From positions 62,001 to 126,000 of the forward strand of contig JAJFGF010000033.1 of NCBI GenBank assembly GCA_021776245.1: 64,000 bases of DNA, written 5' to 3'. The notes under the pieces are model-generated. The model was not told where the DNA came from. It saw only the letters and a list, made by a program, of their open reading frames with translations, and did not search any database. Within the stretch, counting starts at the first letter, position 1. Each line of letters opens with the position of its first letter. The position numbers and the translations under genes were made by a program. Of the stretch, positions 1 through 9,673 are shown one piece after another. Source of the stretch: Hyphococcus sp. (GTDB lineage Bacteria; Pseudomonadota; Alphaproteobacteria; Caulobacterales; Parvularculaceae).

Positions 1-240
1 CAACGCCGCCCAGGGCTCAATCGATCCCGACGCAGTTACCGCACCCGCCGCCACACTCGACTTTTCGGAGCGATCGCGCATCACCACAGTCGTGGAATTC
101 GGATCGCTGTTCGCAGCCGCCACCCTGCAGCGCTCATCAAACACCTCGGCATTTGTCTGACTTCCGCTCCCGCCGGATACGCAACCGGCAATCATGAACA
201 AGCCTGAGAAAATAAGTATGTGGGTGCGCATCGCTTTCAT
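1..240 (-). CDS. Lipoprotein, C-terminus cut by window edge
   Basis: An open frame of 80 codons runs from an ATG at 238-240 to the left edge without a stop. GGAG lies just upstream of the ATG. The first 20 residues form a lipoprotein signal: a basic start (MKAMR), a hydrophobic core (ILIFSGLFMI) and a lipobox IAGC with Cys20. A Gly/Ser-rich linker follows, so the mature protein should be anchored to a membrane by a lipidated Cys. The start lies 20 nt after the stop of the upstream membrane protein on the same strand, so the two are probably co-transcribed. The rest of the protein is missing and no family can be assigned. Confidence 0.75.
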   Translation of the reverse strand, partial: MKAMRTHILIFSGLFMIAGCVSGGSGSQTNAEVFDERCRVAAANSDPNSTTVVMRDRSEKSSVAAGAVTASGSIEPWAAL

Positions 241-260
241 TGGTTTCTCCGTCGATCCGG

Positions 261-2918
261 TCATGGATTGGATCGGCACCCTTCGCCTACAGCAATCATG
301 CGCTCACGATGGAATGCATCCAATTGCAATTCGGCCTTCAAATTTTCCCACCGTTCGTCGGATGGAAGATCGCCATAACCATTAATAATTCTGATCGCTA
401 TCGGGTGGCCCAGATTCGCGGCTTCCACGAGGAACTGATCCGCTTGTTCAATATTTTCAACAAGGCCGCACAGCTTATAGCTGCTGGCGACGGTTCCCGT
501 TCCATAGGCAAGCGCAAGATTGAACAGCGCATTGGCGTTTCGATAAACATACCGGCCGCTGCGATCTTCGCCGGCGGCGCGCTTTAGCCAATGCAAGCCC
601 GCATCGGTATTTTGCACGGTGCCAAGACCCGTGAGATACATTTTCCCGAGCGTGTTCATGGACATCGGATCGTCGTTTATTTCAGCGGCGCTGCAAATCA
701 GATAAACAGTTTCAATGGGCGTTAGATCGCCGGTTTCTTCAAAGCCGAGGCTCCCCTGGAAGTTTCTAAAGGCGCGCCGTGTCATCGGACCATATTTGCC
801 GTCAATTTTGCCGTCATAGTGGCGCAATGCGCGTAACGCCTGTTGCCGCTCACTCAGGGAAATGACGCCGCCGCCGGTCGGATTGTTTTGATAATCCCGC
901 GAAATTCTCGCAAGGCTGGTTTCCGAATATTCGCAGGTCAGATTGAACGCCTGCAAGCGCTTCGCCGCCAGTCGCGCATACTCCGATTGGCATCCGCGCC
1001 CTTCAGTAATGGCGAGCTGCATTTGCCGTTGCGCTTCTGTGGTGTTGCCGACGGCGAGATATGCTTCGCCAAGCTTAAACATCGCCTCTGACCGACTGCG
1101 GCATTCAAGATCGCGTCTGCGTTCGGAGCACTCTTCCCCCACGGCGAGGCCAACGCAATCATCCGGGAGGCCGTCGCGCGAGCGCGTTTGGACACCGCCA
1201 TAATCTCCCGCACCGCCAGATTGGGCACGGCTCGAACCCCCCAAATTTCTTCGACTCGTTGAATCGCCCGCCGGGCTGTTGCGATAATATTGCGACCCTT
1301 GTGCGCCATACGGCGAGTAACGCCCCCTGGGTCCATAGAGATTATAGACATTTTCGTCATATCCGTAGAGATCGACTGCTTCAGAGACCAGCAGCCCAAT
1401 CCAATCACGGAACTCCACCTCAGGCAGGGATAGTTTCGCAGTGAGCTCGCCAAAAGTCGGCCACGGACGATTGTCGCTCAGGAAACGCCAGATGACGGCA
1501 TCTTGCGTTAACATTTCGATTCGCTTTTGGAACGTTTCCCCCTCGCAGTGATCTCGGAAACCGCCCGGCGATTGTCGCCCGCGTCTTTGTAAGAGATCCG
1601 CAGCTTCACGTTGAAAGCTGTCCTGTTCAGCAGTCGTAAGATCGCCTTGTGTAGCAATGTAGCGTTCCCACTGTAGCCCATTCGTCACATCGCAAAGAAC
1701 TGCGATGTGCATGTTGATGTAGGCTTCCTTGTACTCAGGCTCACCCGGGTCGCTAATAATGAAATCATTTCTAAATGGGTATTGCGTTGATGTTTCAAAC
1801 GCAGGACGAGCGTTATTTGGATAACCTTCATTTGAAGTGTTGATCGCATCATCACCAAGATACATTTGACCAAGACGATAATAGCCTTCACCTCCGAAAA
1901 ATCGATGTAGTTCTTTGAAATTGTTAATCGCTACACGTTCGTCAGGCTCGGAAAGCTCCAAACCCTGATAAAGTTCACGCGCGTCTACATCGCCGTTAGA
2001 TCCGGCAATCAGAAAATGCGCTCCAGCTTCAGCGGGACGCGAATCCGGCCCAAATGCTTCGTACAAGCCCAAAAAATTGTTACCACTGTTCAGGGAACTG
2101 TTGCTACGATTCGAGAAGGTGATATCGAGCGAGCGAAATTTGTTCTCGAGGATGTACGCCCTGTTTACCTCAACGAGCCAGCTTTGGAGAACGCTTCGCT
2201 CTGTGAGGACGGGTGATCCGAACAGCCCTGGATTCACATCAATCAATGGGCCTCCCACGAGGCCGCAATCGTCATCCAAATGGTAGAGGCAAACAAAAGG
2301 ACGCCATTCCAATCTGTATTGGTCATCATCAAGCCAAATACGCCAACCCACGAAATAGAAATAGACGATAACTAAAAAGAGTGTCGTCAGAAATACTGCA
2401 AACCAGCCAAAGACGGTTCGTGTCGTATAGACCCCGACAACAGAGCCAAGGACTACAAAAGCGAGATGGGCGGCAACAACGGAATTGACAGTTGCGGCGA
2501 CAACAACAATGGCGATCACACCGACGATCAAAAGCACTGTAGCGGCAGCATGGCTGCCTTCAATTCCCCCGGATGCACCAGAATCATGTTTGGAATTGCC
2601 ATTATGATCGTCGTCGTCATCCCCAAACCACGATTGGCTCCTGCTACCAATCCTATCGCAGCTTTCGTCGATGTGTTGCTTCGCTACCGCTCGCTTTTGC
2701 CATGGCCATTTCGGCTTTGCCGTGCTTTCTGAAGCAGCAAAGATTTCTTCGCGATTGTCCAACGACGGTTCGGTCAACGCATCGTGATCGCCTTCCCTGA
2801 ATTCTGCTTTTGGTTCGTCTGTATGCGTATCGACTTGCTTACGCGCATCATCAGCCGCCGCCATATCTCTAGCTTTGCGAGCCTTAAATAACCCAAATCG
2901 CCGATTGCGAATGCTCAC
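261..2918 (-). CDS. Membrane protein with peptidoglycan-binding-like domain and Sel1 repeats
   Basis: 885 residues from a GTG. Residues 1-120 are charged and low in complexity (cytoplasmic, with an Asp run near 100). Residues 124-192 hold two to three membrane helices. A long unrecognised region follows. Residues about 686-745 resemble a PG_binding_1 domain (HYDGKIDGKYGPMTRRAFRN), and about 747-850 resemble Sel1/TPR-type repeats (LGKMYLTGLG, HWLKRAA). This architecture suggests an envelope scaffold touching peptidoglycan, but the function is unknown. A predicted lipoprotein follows 20 nt downstream. Codon choice in the middle of the gene looks more AT-tolerant than in neighbouring metabolic genes, a possible sign of transfer or weak selection. 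The start is uncertain because the GTG has only a weak ribosome site. Confidence 0.8.
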   Translation of the reverse strand: MSIRNRRFGLFKARKARDMAAADDARKQVDTHTDEPKAEFREGDHDALTEPSLDNREEIFAASESTAKPKWPWQKRAVAKQHIDESCDRIGSRSQSWFGDDDDDHNGNSKHDSGASGGIEGSHAAATVLLIVGVIAIVVVAATVNSVVAAHLAFVVLGSVVGVYTTRTVFGWFAVFLTTLFLVIVYFYFVGWRIWLDDDQYRLEWRPFVCLYHLDDDCGLVGGPLIDVNPGLFGSPVLTERSVLQSWLVEVNRAYILENKFRSLDITFSNRSNSSLNSGNNFLGLYEAFGPDSRPAEAGAHFLIAGSNGDVDARELYQGLELSEPDERVAINNFKELHRFFGGEGYYRLGQMYLGDDAINTSNEGYPNNARPAFETSTQYPFRNDFIISDPGEPEYKEAYINMHIAVLCDVTNGLQWERYIATQGDLTTAEQDSFQREAADLLQRRGRQSPGGFRDHCEGETFQKRIEMLTQDAVIWRFLSDNRPWPTFGELTAKLSLPEVEFRDWIGLLVSEAVDLYGYDENVYNLYGPRGRYSPYGAQGSQYYRNSPAGDSTSRRNLGGSSRAQSGGAGDYGGVQTRSRDGLPDDCVGLAVGEECSERRRDLECRSRSEAMFKLGEAYLAVGNTTEAQRQMQLAITEGRGCQSEYARLAAKRLQAFNLTCEYSETSLARISRDYQNNPTGGGVISLSERQQALRALRHYDGKIDGKYGPMTRRAFRNFQGSLGFEETGDLTPIETVYLICSAAEINDDPMSMNTLGKMYLTGLGTVQNTDAGLHWLKRAAGEDRSGRYVYRNANALFNLALAYGTGTVASSYKLCGLVENIEQADQFLVEAANLGHPIAIRIINGYGDLPSDERWENLKAELQLDAFHRERMIAVGEGCRSNP

Positions 2919-3465
2919 CTATTGCCCCACCAATAAAAACACCGCGCCGAAAGCGCATTCCCTCATTGTTGCTAGCACATTAAGCAACGAACCCAAATGT
3001 CAATTTAGCTGTAGTTCCCGTTCCCCCGAAAGCATCGCACGCGCATATTGAAAGCTACATAGAGCGCTCGTTCAATTGACCGCCCCCCCGTTACGCCTCG
3101 CAGTGTGATCAATTAGGCAAAGCTGTCAACTGTGTACCGTTTTGTTTTATATGCAAAAACCCATAAAAGGGTCGATGATCATTTGCTAAAAATCTACGCC
3201 CATAAATTCGTTTATCATTTCAAGCTCTTATAGATTTGGGCGCCGAGCGTGGGTGTGAAATACGAGATTTTGCGCAGCGCAACATAAAAATATGATGCAA
3301 CCGCGCCACAACGTTTCGTCAAATATAGATTGATGAAGCCACCGGCCGAGGGTTGTCCAACAGTATCTGCTTGCTGTAGCTTGTCGCCTGGGGAATTAAC
3401 CGGCTTTGGGTCAATCCGCGCCGATACGGTTATTTTTTTTTGGCGCACAAAACGGGGTTCGGGGG
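2919..3465. other. Divergent intergenic region, AT-rich
   Basis: 547 nt between two divergently transcribed envelope genes, clearly richer in A+T than its surroundings, especially 3120-3320. It should hold promoters for both sides. A short hairpin-like ACCC...GGGT is present near 3160. I see no convincing gene, RNA or repeat. Confidence 0.5.
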
Positions 3466-5805
3466 ATGAGACCGCTAGCAACCATCGTAACATTGTGTGC
3501 ATTCGCATTCGTATTTGCCACTTACGGCATTGCGCTTGCCCAGGCGCCGGAACCGGCGCCTGAAACTGAAACCGCAGCGGCGCCAGCACCTTCACCGCCC
3601 GGCGGAAGTGGCGGCGGCGGTCGAGGCCAGACTGAGGTTGCAATGCAGCCCCAAGGACCCGGAGGCCGCGCATTAATGCCTGCGCCGGCGGTTTCCGCAG
3701 GAGCAGGAAGAACCGTTTATTATGACGCCAGCTTTTGCATTGGCGGAACCAAAACCCTTTTTGAAGATGAAATTAGCGGATCGGGCGAACGCACCGGGCG
3801 CCAAACCAGCCGTCCCGCAAATTCCTGGTCCATCTACGCTTATCACGACAGCGACGGCAACGGGAAATTAGACCAGGATGAATATGATCAGGACCCGATA
3901 GTCTATGAGACCGACAAGGACGGATTTTGGAGCAGTTGTGCGGCGCCGAATGATGAAGTTTCGTACGAAGAGATAAATCGCCTTCCAAATGCCTGGCAAC
4001 AAATAATTGTCGCCGAGGCGGAGCAACCGGGCTGGCGCGAGACCTACCCCACAGGAACCTACAGGAACCGGATTCCTATGGATCTGACGCCGCCTATTCC
4101 CGCTGGCGCGATCGCCTCAGGCCCGATTAAATCGCCGCAACTTAATAACATGCATCGCGAGCAATTGGCGCCAAACGGCTATGTCATCGATATGGCAGCG
4201 CTCAGGAAAAATGCGCGACGCCTCGAACACGATCAGAAACGCCTGCTCACAATTGAGTTGCTTCAAGACTTGTCATTCGAAAACGAGAAGATTTCTGAAA
4301 TAGTATCCAGGCCGCCGCGGCGACCTTTATGCCCCGGCGGACGCAAGCAAAATCACCGGGTTTTGAGATGGTTCAATGGCGCATGGATCATCACCTCGGA
4401 TATCGTGGGTTATGTAAATAATTGGGACATCTATGTCTTTGCCGACGATAATGAAAATGGCCAATTGGATCAGGACGAATACCGCCATGGCCCAGACATA
4501 TTCACAACCAATTACGGCTGGGGATGTTTGGGCGATTACCCTCAAACGGACCAAATTAAGGCGCTATTAAGCGGCAGCGAACAGGTCATTGTCGTAGAGG
4601 AGAAAAAATCTGATTGGGTTCAAACATCTCCAATGGGCCATCTACGATCAATCATCCCCGCATGGCTGGAACAAAAGCTCGGCCCCAACCTGATCGTCTC
4701 GAAAAAAGTATTGAACGATAATCTTCGGTTTCTGGTGAACAGGCAGGGAAATCGGCCGGAATTGGAGCCCAACGGTTATGTTATTAGATCTCAGGAACTT
4801 TTGAACAAAGTCGCCGCCGCAAATCTTTCCCGGGATGAATATTCTGAACTGGAACGAGTCGTTCGAGAACGGATTAGTTTTGGAAACGCCTATTTTCCTC
4901 CCCAGCCTCCCAGCGCCGGCGTCCAAGGTTACAAAAGAGAACCGGGCGTCGCCGGCAATGGCCTCAAAGATTTCACGGTCTATGCCTATTCCGACGCCGA
5001 CAATAGTGGGACCCTGTCGCGGGATGAATATTTCGAAGGTCCTGACGCAAAGGCAATTACAAGAGTCGATGGCCGGTATGATCTCACACTTTGGGCAAAT
5101 GAGTCCTATATTATTGTCGAAGAAAAACAGTTTGATTATGACCAGAGAGCGCCTGTTACCAGTGTGCTGGAATTGTCCGTAATATGGGAGCCGAATAGAA
5201 ATGGCGACGCAATACGCCTTGAAAGAAACGGATTTGCCCTGAGCGGCGCACAACTCCCCGACAACGCAGTGATAACGCTTCCTGATTTTGTAAACGAGCA
5301 CGTCCCCGTCGTTCCCATCACTCCCTGCAACAATTGCGTCCCGGAATTTTGCCCAGCGCCGAAAGAGGTCCGCGACAACGCACGACCCGGGATGATGGAT
5401 CCGGTCTGGGGGCTCGCGCGCCGGCCACGCCCGCCGCGAAGAGATCAACCCTTTTCACCCTACACTTACCGTTATCGACATTATGAATTCAAAGAAAACT
5501 GGATGGTTACCGCCAGCCAGCATATTGACCAATTCGTTGAGGCGGAAGTTACATTTTACGATGACATTGCCAGCCCTGATCCGCTGCCGGAAAGTGTGGA
5601 AATTGACTGCCGTTACTCAACAACGCTCGATGACGGCAGCGGCGGAAAACTGATTCTCACCGTGGAACCGGCCCCGGTCATGGACAAATCCTTCATCGTC
5701 GAAAGTCTGCAAATCGTCTCGGATCCGCCTTGGTCGAAATTCTATGACAATACGCAGATTAATGTTTACGAATGCGACCACAGGCACGACAGTTGCGCGT
5801 TCTAA
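3466..5805 (+). CDS. Secreted protein with three Ca-loop/SdrD-B-like repeats
   Basis: 779 residues when started at the ATG at 3466, which follows a G-rich stretch and gives a clean signal peptide (residues 1-25, ending ALAQA). A further in-frame codon 20 triplets upstream gives no signal. After a Pro/Ala/Gly-rich linker come three repeats about 190 residues apart. Each starts with an Asp-rich loop, DSDGNGKLDQDE (128), DDNENGQLDQDE (327) and DADNSGTLSRDE (510). About 50-60 residues later each has a strand such as IIVAEAEQPGW or VIVVEEKKSDW. The order, Asp loop then a V-E-x-x-x-x-W/Y strand, matches the plan of SdrD-B-like Ig repeats, with the loop also EF-hand/dockerin-like. A Cys-rich segment (CNNCVPEFC) lies near 625. 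It is probably a calcium-stabilised surface or periplasmic protein; partner and role are unknown. Confidence 0.7.
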   Translation: MRPLATIVTLCAFAFVFATYGIALAQAPEPAPETETAAAPAPSPPGGSGGGGRGQTEVAMQPQGPGGRALMPAPAVSAGAGRTVYYDASFCIGGTKTLFEDEISGSGERTGRQTSRPANSWSIYAYHDSDGNGKLDQDEYDQDPIVYETDKDGFWSSCAAPNDEVSYEEINRLPNAWQQIIVAEAEQPGWRETYPTGTYRNRIPMDLTPPIPAGAIASGPIKSPQLNNMHREQLAPNGYVIDMAALRKNARRLEHDQKRLLTIELLQDLSFENEKISEIVSRPPRRPLCPGGRKQNHRVLRWFNGAWIITSDIVGYVNNWDIYVFADDNENGQLDQDEYRHGPDIFTTNYGWGCLGDYPQTDQIKALLSGSEQVIVVEEKKSDWVQTSPMGHLRSIIPAWLEQKLGPNLIVSKKVLNDNLRFLVNRQGNRPELEPNGYVIRSQELLNKVAAANLSRDEYSELERVVRERISFGNAYFPPQPPSAGVQGYKREPGVAGNGLKDFTVYAYSDADNSGTLSRDEYFEGPDAKAITRVDGRYDLTLWANESYIIVEEKQFDYDQRAPVTSVLELSVIWEPNRNGDAIRLERNGFALSGAQLPDNAVITLPDFVNEHVPVVPITPCNNCVPEFCPAPKEVRDNARPGMMDPVWGLARRPRPPRRDQPFSPYTYRYRHYEFKENWMVTASQHIDQFVEAEVTFYDDIASPDPLPESVEIDCRYSTTLDDGSGGKLILTVEPAPVMDKSFIVESLQIVSDPPWSKFYDNTQINVYECDHRHDSCAF

Positions 5806-6139
5806 GAGTGGTCGTTTCTAACTGACTACGAAGTGAGTTCCAGATCTTGAACTTAAAGGCTGTTGCGACTGGTGCGATGGTATTTTCGTCGCGATTTTCT
5901 TTGCTCCAGCCATCCGCCGACTCCACTTCGGCAGGACGTCAAGATTTGAACCTATCCGCTTTTGTTGCGGCGCAGGCGCCTTTCATGATGTTATATGGAT
6001 TCAACATGTGATCAGCAAGGATTGGCGCAGTGCGCAGCATTTCCACAGCAAAAGTTTCATCGCGCCAAAGTGTCGATGAGGCTGAAAGCCTTCGCCAAGT
6101 ATACATCATTAAATACGCTCAAACAAATGCGCGGGTAGC
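5806..6139. other. Intergenic region, no gene seen
   Basis: 334 nt between convergent genes. No frame with coding character, no clear terminator and no repeat were recognised. The string GCGGGTAGCTCAG near 6131 looks like a tRNA 5' end but has no cloverleaf behind it. Confidence 0.4.
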
Positions 6140-7351
6140 TCAGATTAGCGCCCGAATCAGCAGAATGAAACTCAGAACAACGAGACCGAGCGTCGGCCAC
6201 ACATAAAAGCTGACCCCACGCAAAAAGACGGCGGTAAAATTCTTTGCGGTCGGCGGCGAATGCTCTGCTTTCAACAAACGAAGCGCATAGATCGCCACGC
6301 CGGATACCGACAAAAAGGTCATGACGACGCCGAAAACAAACCAGATGATTTTCGTCCAGACGCCGCCGAAATTTCCAAAATGCAATGGGTCCGCCATTTC
6401 CGAAATCCGTTGATGAAAATTCATATCGCGCCCATCCGTAACAAGATCGACCTTGCCCGTCTCTGCTGTCACCCACACAACATTAGCCCGTGACCGGACG
6501 AGAACAGCCTCATGCTGCCCCGAGAAGTTGAAAGCCCCGGACCCCTTATTTGCAAAATCTATGTGCCTTATGCGCAGCGCCGGGTTTGCATCTTGCGCCG
6601 CCTTCAGCATGGAGGGAAGCGCAGCAGCGCTTTCCTGCGCCGTCATTTCAACGCCCGTTCTCCAGAGGCGCGGCGGCCGCGGCGCGTCACCGCCAAGGCT
6701 TTCAACCAGATACCAAAGCCCGGTCAAAATCATCAGGAGTGTAAACCAAAGGCTCCAAAGGCCGGCCAATCGATGAAAGTCGCCAAAAAATGTGCGCATA
6801 TTGCGCAGGCGCACCGGTTTAAAAAAGCCGCGCCACCATTTCTTGTAAACAACGAACGACGTCGCAAGCGATATCGCAAGCAGCACCGATAACGACGACA
6901 CGATGGGGACGCCGATTTTGGTCGGCATTATCAGACTGCGATGTATCCAGCGCAGGATACCCTGGGCGTTATGCCCGCCGGCCTCTCCGCGAATCTCCCC
7001 GGTCGTCGGATGAACGTAAATCCGGCGGCGCCCGCCTTCCGGCGGCGTGACGATTGCGGTCGCCGCAAACCCCTTGCCGACTGGCGCGCTGAGCGAGAGG
7101 ATTGCGTCATCGGGCGCATAGTCCGCGACAGAGTTCGCCATAAGGGGCCAGTCGATCTCACGCCCCACCGTAGACGGGTTGATGCGTATGTCGGCGTTCA
7201 TAACCCAGTCGATTTCATGCCCGAAAACCGCAATCGTGCCTGTCAGCAGCACAAAGCTCATAAGAATCGAGAGCTTTAATCCGACCCACTGATGGACAAT
7301 CCACCAAAGGCGCGCATTGCTTTTTCGTGTTTGCGGGGCTTTGGCTTTCAC
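6140..7351 (-). CDS. PepSY-associated TM helix protein
   Basis: 403 residues, the usual length of the PepSY-TM (PiuB-like) family. Four membrane segments are visible: about 28-48 after the conserved VHQWVGLKLS start, then near 150-170, 195-215 and 330-355, with a last one at the C-terminus. The extracytoplasmic part holds PepSY-like stretches (RRRIYVHPTTGEI and VVWVTAETGKVDLV). Family members are linked to iron or siderophore uptake, often as inner-membrane ferric reductase-like proteins; that role is inferred. It is transcribed alone, divergently from the next gene. A 21-bp dyad lies 82 nt upstream of the start and could be an iron-responsive operator. Confidence 0.85.
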   Translation of the reverse strand: MKAKAPQTRKSNARLWWIVHQWVGLKLSILMSFVLLTGTIAVFGHEIDWVMNADIRINPSTVGREIDWPLMANSVADYAPDDAILSLSAPVGKGFAATAIVTPPEGGRRRIYVHPTTGEIRGEAGGHNAQGILRWIHRSLIMPTKIGVPIVSSLSVLLAISLATSFVVYKKWWRGFFKPVRLRNMRTFFGDFHRLAGLWSLWFTLLMILTGLWYLVESLGGDAPRPPRLWRTGVEMTAQESAAALPSMLKAAQDANPALRIRHIDFANKGSGAFNFSGQHEAVLVRSRANVVWVTAETGKVDLVTDGRDMNFHQRISEMADPLHFGNFGGVWTKIIWFVFGVVMTFLSVSGVAIYALRLLKAEHSPPTAKNFTAVFLRGVSFYVWPTLGLVVLSFILLIRALI

Positions 7352-7802
7352 CTGGAATCTTCGCCTTGAGATCGAGTATTAAGACCGCGCTATATGCTCA
7401 GTCATTCAATTGACAGGATAATCTGAAATTTTATGCAAACAAAACTTTTGCATGTGATTTTCAGTCGCAAACATTCCTTTCTCGCGCAATTCTACACGTT
7501 ACTGTAGATTCGAAGAAGTTCCTGCATCGCAATCTCAAAATCCATGACTTAGAAATCGAGGCGCGGTTGCGCGCCCGTAAGCGCCGCTTCACAATAGCGG
7601 ATCAGGTCCGGGGTAAAGCAATAACGCGACGAATACCAAAAATGGCGCCTGCCTCGAGAATATTGTGTACGGTAGAAACTGCAGCAATCAATCTGCGACA
7701 AACGAATATCGCCGTCGCCGGAACCGGCGGCGCCCGGTATTGTCAAAATGATGCGATGTGGATGTGGATGTGGTGTACCGCTAAATTGGCTGCAGGCAGT
7801 CA
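7352..7802. other. Divergent intergenic region
   Basis: 451 nt between the PepSY gene (minus) and the GT-C-like gene (plus). It contains two dyads, ATGCAAA/TTTGCAT at 7433-7453 and TCTACA/TGTAGA at 7491-7508. A short minus-strand frame at 7549-7803 (84 codons) is open but has odd composition and overlaps the start of the plus-strand gene; I do not call it. Confidence 0.45.
7433..7453. promoter_or_regulatory. 21-bp dyad upstream of PepSY gene (Fur-like?)
   Basis: Perfect dyad ATGCAAA-N7-TTTGCAT. Its size and TGCAAA/TTTGCA half-sites resemble operators of Fur-family regulators in alphaproteobacteria, and PepSY membrane proteins are often iron-regulated. The link is an inference from position and shape only. 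Confidence 0.4.
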
Positions 7803-9662
7803 ATGATAACGGATGCGCGACCCGTTCGACTGCCCGCTTCTTTGGGACATGCTGCGATTATTTTTGCGGTCGCGCTTTTCCTGACGGCGCCGCACTTCCT
7901 ATATGGATATCCCTCAGGGCAAAGCGCGGCATTCAATATTTCGGCGCAGCATTTCTTTTTTCAACAATTGGCCGCTGGTGAACTCTATCCCCGCTGGCTG
8001 ACGGATTATTCGACCGGTCTCGGCGCGCCCGTATTTTACTATTATGCGCCGCTGCCATTTTATTTTGCATCACTTTTTGGTTTGACAGGCTGCTTTAATT
8101 GTTCCGCCCCATTGCTTCTTTCTATCTCACATATGGCGCTGTTCTCGCTCTCGGGGATTACTTTTTATTTCTGGTGCTCCCGTTTTACCGGACGCACAAT
8201 TTGCCTTGTCGCGTCACTCGTTTACGTGTTGCTGCCTTACCACTATCTGGATTTTGAAATTCGCAATGCTGTTGGCGAAGGGATGTCTTTTGTGTGGCTC
8301 CCGCTAATATTCAGCGGCCTGCATGGAGTCTCGACCTCCGACCGGATATCTGCACGCTATATCGCGCTCGCTGCGATGGCCTATGCCGGCCTGATCTTCA
8401 CACACCTTCCCAGCGCCGTTCTTATCATTCCCTTCATGGCGATCTATGTTGGCGTATTTGGTACGCGGCGCTCTTTTGTACGACAGGTGACAAGTCTTGC
8501 TGCTGTCGGCGCAATCGGCGTCGCATTATCCGCTGTCTATATTATTCCCGCGCTTTTGATGCGTGACTATTTGCAACCGGATATTTGGCTCACACAGGCC
8601 GGGACACATTATATGCCCGAATATTCGTTGCTGTTTAGCGGCACAACATCGAAATTTGGCATGCTTGTATATGCTGACAGCGCAATCGCAACAATGATTG
8701 CCCTGGGTGTCGTTGGCGCAATGGCCGCTCTCAACCGCATAGACGGAGCGCCAACCTTTCCCGGCAGTGACGAAAACCGCCGGATGCTTGTAGCGGCGCT
8801 CATCTCTTGCGCTGTCAGCTGGCTTTTGATGAACATAGTCTCCCGGCCAATATGGGTAATTTTCGATATTCTTCGCCAGGTCCAGTTTCCCTGGCGGCTG
8901 GGCCAGGAAGTAGTTTTTTGGGCGGCGTCAGCCGTTGCTGTCGGGTTATCGAATATCGCGCGCATGACAGCTGCAAACAAACAGCGCTGGACGCAATTCT
9001 TGCGGCCGATGATTTATCTCGCGGTGATCTTAATTCCCGTTACGGCTGTCGCCGCGCATATGATCAAATATCGCGGGTCGCTCACTGAAGGCGCATGGGC
9101 TGGCGCCATGCCGGAAGTTTTTTCGGTTCCGGACGAGTATCACTCAATATGGGCGGTCGAAAGTACGGCATTTAAAGAAACACAATCCTACAGAGATTTT
9201 CGGGCGTATATCGCAACGCTGCCGCAAATCGCTGTTGAGCGCGGACAAACGCAAGATGAACGGATAATGATGGACCGCGTTGGCCCAAGCGCATTCAAGA
9301 TCACAGCATTTCTCGCCGCCCCGGCTCAAATTACCGCGCGGCAGGCGTTTTTTCCAACCTGGAAGCTAATTGATATCGCGACGGGCGCGGATATCCCCAT
9401 TAAGCCGTCGAAAGCAACCGGTCTCATTAGCGCCGCCCTGCCGGCGGGCCAAAGCCAATTAAAATTATCTGTTGAACCGGCCCGACCGGAAAGAATTGGC
9501 GGCGCCGTCAGTGCAATTGCGACATTCTTGTGCCTGCTGGTTTTGATCGCGCCGGTCATGCGATCATGGCGCCTTGGTCAGGCTTATGCTAACCAAACAT
9601 CCGGGAAAATAATGAAAACAGCTGTGCGCTTGCTTCCGCCGCTTTTTAACAAGCGAAATTGA
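7803..9662 (+). CDS. Polytopic membrane protein, PTPS-related/GT-C-like
   Basis: 619 residues with about a dozen hydrophobic segments. The N-terminal motif region (SAAFNISAQHFFF, GELYPRWLTDYSTG, APVFYYYAPLPFYF) is typical of the family named '6-pyruvoyl-tetrahydropterin synthase related domain' membrane proteins. Despite the name, these look like GT-C-fold polyprenyl-phosphate-sugar glycosyltransferases. A soluble C-terminal portion (about 430-560) follows, then a final helix. The next gene is also a GT-C-type protein 11 nt downstream, so the pair probably modifies a lipid, glycan or protein in the periplasm. The acceptor is unknown. The ATG has no strong ribosome site. Confidence 0.75.
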   Translation: MITDARPVRLPASLGHAAIIFAVALFLTAPHFLYGYPSGQSAAFNISAQHFFFQQLAAGELYPRWLTDYSTGLGAPVFYYYAPLPFYFASLFGLTGCFNCSAPLLLSISHMALFSLSGITFYFWCSRFTGRTICLVASLVYVLLPYHYLDFEIRNAVGEGMSFVWLPLIFSGLHGVSTSDRISARYIALAAMAYAGLIFTHLPSAVLIIPFMAIYVGVFGTRRSFVRQVTSLAAVGAIGVALSAVYIIPALLMRDYLQPDIWLTQAGTHYMPEYSLLFSGTTSKFGMLVYADSAIATMIALGVVGAMAALNRIDGAPTFPGSDENRRMLVAALISCAVSWLLMNIVSRPIWVIFDILRQVQFPWRLGQEVVFWAASAVAVGLSNIARMTAANKQRWTQFLRPMIYLAVILIPVTAVAAHMIKYRGSLTEGAWAGAMPEVFSVPDEYHSIWAVESTAFKETQSYRDFRAYIATLPQIAVERGQTQDERIMMDRVGPSAFKITAFLAAPAQITARQAFFPTWKLIDIATGADIPIKPSKATGLISAALPAGQSQLKLSVEPARPERIGGAVSAIATFLCLLVLIAPVMRSWRLGQAYANQTSGKIMKTAVRLLPPLFNKRN

Positions 9663-9673
9663 GAGGGCGCAAA

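Noticed and set aside
3215-3673. 152-codon minus-strand frame in the divergent gap
   Set aside because: Covers the signal peptide of the plus-strand secreted protein and shows no family features.
6131-6145. GCGGGTAGCTCAG, like the 5' end of a tRNA
   Set aside because: No anticodon arm, T-arm or acceptor complement follows; the 3' side runs into the end of the PepSY gene.
7549-7803. 84-codon minus-strand frame with several Cys
   Set aside because: No family likeness, no ribosome site, overlaps the start of the membrane protein gene; left as intergenic.
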